From NCBI GenBank assembly GCA_934339215.1, contig CAKRHU010000088.1, positions 1-6,881 on the forward strand: a stretch of 6,881 nt of DNA, written 5' to 3'. The translations under genes and the position numbers were made by a program. Every line of letters begins with the position of its first letter. Within the stretch, counting starts at the first letter, position 1. The notes below the pieces were generated by a model. It saw only the letters and a list, made by a program, of their open reading frames with translations. It was not told where the DNA came from and ran no database searches. Of the stretch, positions 5,597-6,881 are shown piece after piece. This DNA comes from an uncultured Lacticaseibacillus sp. (GTDB lineage: Bacteria > Bacillota > Bacilli > Lactobacillales > Lactobacillaceae).

Positions 5597-6881
5597 TTAT
5601 ACGTTCTTTAGGGCCACGATAAAAGCCTCATACGCTTGTAACGTCCGCTTGGCCCCGGTGGCATGAAAGGCCGCGCCATTGGTGATGATCGGCTTAACTT
5701 GAGATACTGGCAAGTCGGCTGTGATCGCATGTTGCGCAAAATTGGCGACAATCAGCCAAGTTTTATCATTCAAACTGCGCGTATAAGCCATCAGCTGATC
5801 AGGCATCCCTGACACGACCGCAAATTTACCGGTTTGCAAAATCGGCTGAGTATGTCTGAGTTGAATCAACTGTTGATAAGTCGCAAATACCGATTGAGAA
5901 TCTTCTACTTGTTGTTTAGCGTTGATCTGGACGTAATTTGAATTGACTGGCAACCACGGCTGAGCGTGAGTAAAACCCGCTTGCGAAGTGTTTTCCCATT
6001 GCATTGGCGTGCGCGCCTGATCGCGATTGAACACATTGATTTTTTGTAGCGCTTCTTCAGGCGTGTCCCCTGCTTCTAAGCGCAGGCGATAAATGGTGCG
6101 GGCTTCGACGTCATCAACTTGATCAATCGACGTCACGGCTTGATTTTGCATGCCCAATTCTTCGCCTTGATAAATAAATGGCGTGCCGCGTAAACCATGT
6201 AACGCAATGGCCAACATTTTTGCCGCTAATGCTGAACCATCCGCAAAGCGTGACACTGCCCGCGGCAAATCATGGTTATTCCAAAACAAACTCGGCCAGC
6301 CCGCTTCTGCCATCGCCAATTGATTGTGATATAACGCCTCTTTGAGCTGTGCGACGGCCAATGGCTTGGTTTCCCATTTCTCCCCGCCGACAACCCGGTC
6401 GGCCCAAGTGAACCCAAACTGAAAAATCATGCTTAACTCTTGATTGGCTTCATCACTATATTGCCGAGCCATTTCTGGACTCGCACTCCACGCTTCACCA
6501 ACGGTTAAATAATCGCCTCGTCCAAAAGTAGCGCGATTCATCTCATGTAAGTAATCATGCAAATGCGGCCCGTTGACCACTTGTTCATGGCGCCAATCTT
6601 TGCCTAACATATCCACAACATCTAGCCGAAAGCCACTCACACCAAGATCAAGCCACCAATTCATCATATGATAAATGGCTTGGCGCAACTGACGATTATC
6701 CCAGTTCAAATCAATTTGCTTGTGGGAAAATAAATGTAAGAAATATTGGCCAGACGCGGCATCATATTCCCAAGCTGACGCGCCAATAAAACCAGACTGT
6801 AAGTGGTTAGGCGCATGGCCGTCCACTGGATCGGCCCAAATATAAAAATCTCGGGTGGCACTGTGGGCCGTTTTTTTAGCT
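5597..6881 (-). CDS. dexB: Glucan 1,6-alpha-glucosidase (GH13, DexB type), 5' end beyond window
   Basis: Cytoplasmic glycoside hydrolase expected to release glucose from the non-reducing end of isomaltose, panose, isomaltooligosaccharides or short dextrans. The frame stays open to the right edge: upstream codons read RDFYIWADPVDG, a typical GH13 stretch, so the GTG at 6824-6826 is not the start. 427 residues are visible. GH13 motifs in order: QIDLNW (visible residues 55-60), GFRLDVVDM with nucleophile Asp87, TVGEAW with acid/base Glu129, and NNHD with His203/Asp204. Val88, directly after the nucleophile, is the residue that marks alpha-1,6 preference in oligo-1,6-glucosidases and streptococcal DexB; maltases usually carry Thr or Ala. 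By alignment from memory with the 536-residue S. mutans DexB, about 107 N-terminal residues are missing, including the first catalytic motif. The C-terminal beta domain is complete, ending in TAA. No signal peptide can be judged. Trehalose-6-phosphate hydrolase or oligo-1,6-glucosidase are the closest alternatives. Confidence 0.88.
   Translation of the reverse strand, partial: AKKTAHSATRDFYIWADPVDGHAPNHLQSGFIGASAWEYDAASGQYFLHLFSHKQIDLNWDNRQLRQAIYHMMNWWLDLGVSGFRLDVVDMLGKDWRHEQVVNGPHLHDYLHEMNRATFGRGDYLTVGEAWSASPEMARQYSDEANQELSMIFQFGFTWADRVVGGEKWETKPLAVAQLKEALYHNQLAMAEAGWPSLFWNNHDLPRAVSRFADGSALAAKMLAIALHGLRGTPFIYQGEELGMQNQAVTSIDQVDDVEARTIYRLRLEAGDTPEEALQKINVFNRDQARTPMQWENTSQAGFTHAQPWLPVNSNYVQINAKQQVEDSQSVFATYQQLIQLRHTQPILQTGKFAVVSGMPDQLMAYTRSLNDKTWLIVANFAQHAITADLPVSQVKPIITNGAAFHATGAKRTLQAYEAFIVALKNV

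Noticed and set aside
5560..5597. Terminator after dexB
   Set aside because: The region is T-rich but contains no stable hairpin; AACGTT is only a short palindrome inside the cre-like box.
6824..6826. GTG as a start codon for the glucosidase
   Set aside because: The same frame remains open to 6880 and encodes a conserved GH13 stretch ending IWADPVDG, so the GTG is an internal Val codon.

Overview
The window looks like chromosomal DNA of a lactic acid bacterium, probably Lactobacillaceae. The composition is moderate by eye (not AT-extreme), ribosome binding sites are strong GGAGG types, and the gene families are typical of that group. This placement is inference from gene content; no species-specific marker is present. 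Every gene is on the minus strand, so the biological order runs from high to low coordinates.

Region A (6881 to about 3174/1748) is a carbohydrate locus. It starts with dexB, a GH13 glucan 1,6-alpha-glucosidase whose N-terminus lies beyond the right edge. A 75-base gap with a cre-like box and an extended -10 promoter follows. Then come three tightly coupled genes: a YesL/DUF624 membrane protein, a YesM-type sensor histidine kinase (ATGA overlap) and a long YesN-type REC-AraC response regulator (23-base overlap). The likely role is sensing extracellular sugar, possibly alpha-1,6-linked glucosides, and controlling their uptake and hydrolysis. The sugar and the target promoters are not visible here.

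Region B (1748 to 1) is a small regulated efflux module: a MarR-family repressor gene with its own promoter and an intrinsic terminator, then a DHA2-type multidrug-efflux MFS gene with its own promoter. Both promoters carry a GTTAG-N4-CTAAC inverted repeat just downstream of the -10, which strongly suggests that the MarR protein represses both genes. The MFS protein stops at 371 residues, roughly 90-110 short of its family. The last 64 bases of the window are not recognisable MFS coding sequence in any frame and contain a TATAAT box, so the gene looks truncated, possibly by an insertion or deletion.

I did not find a convincing new system. The most informative points are the shared operator, the broken transporter gene, the degenerate ATP-binding box in the kinase, and the coupling of a YesLMN unit to dexB.
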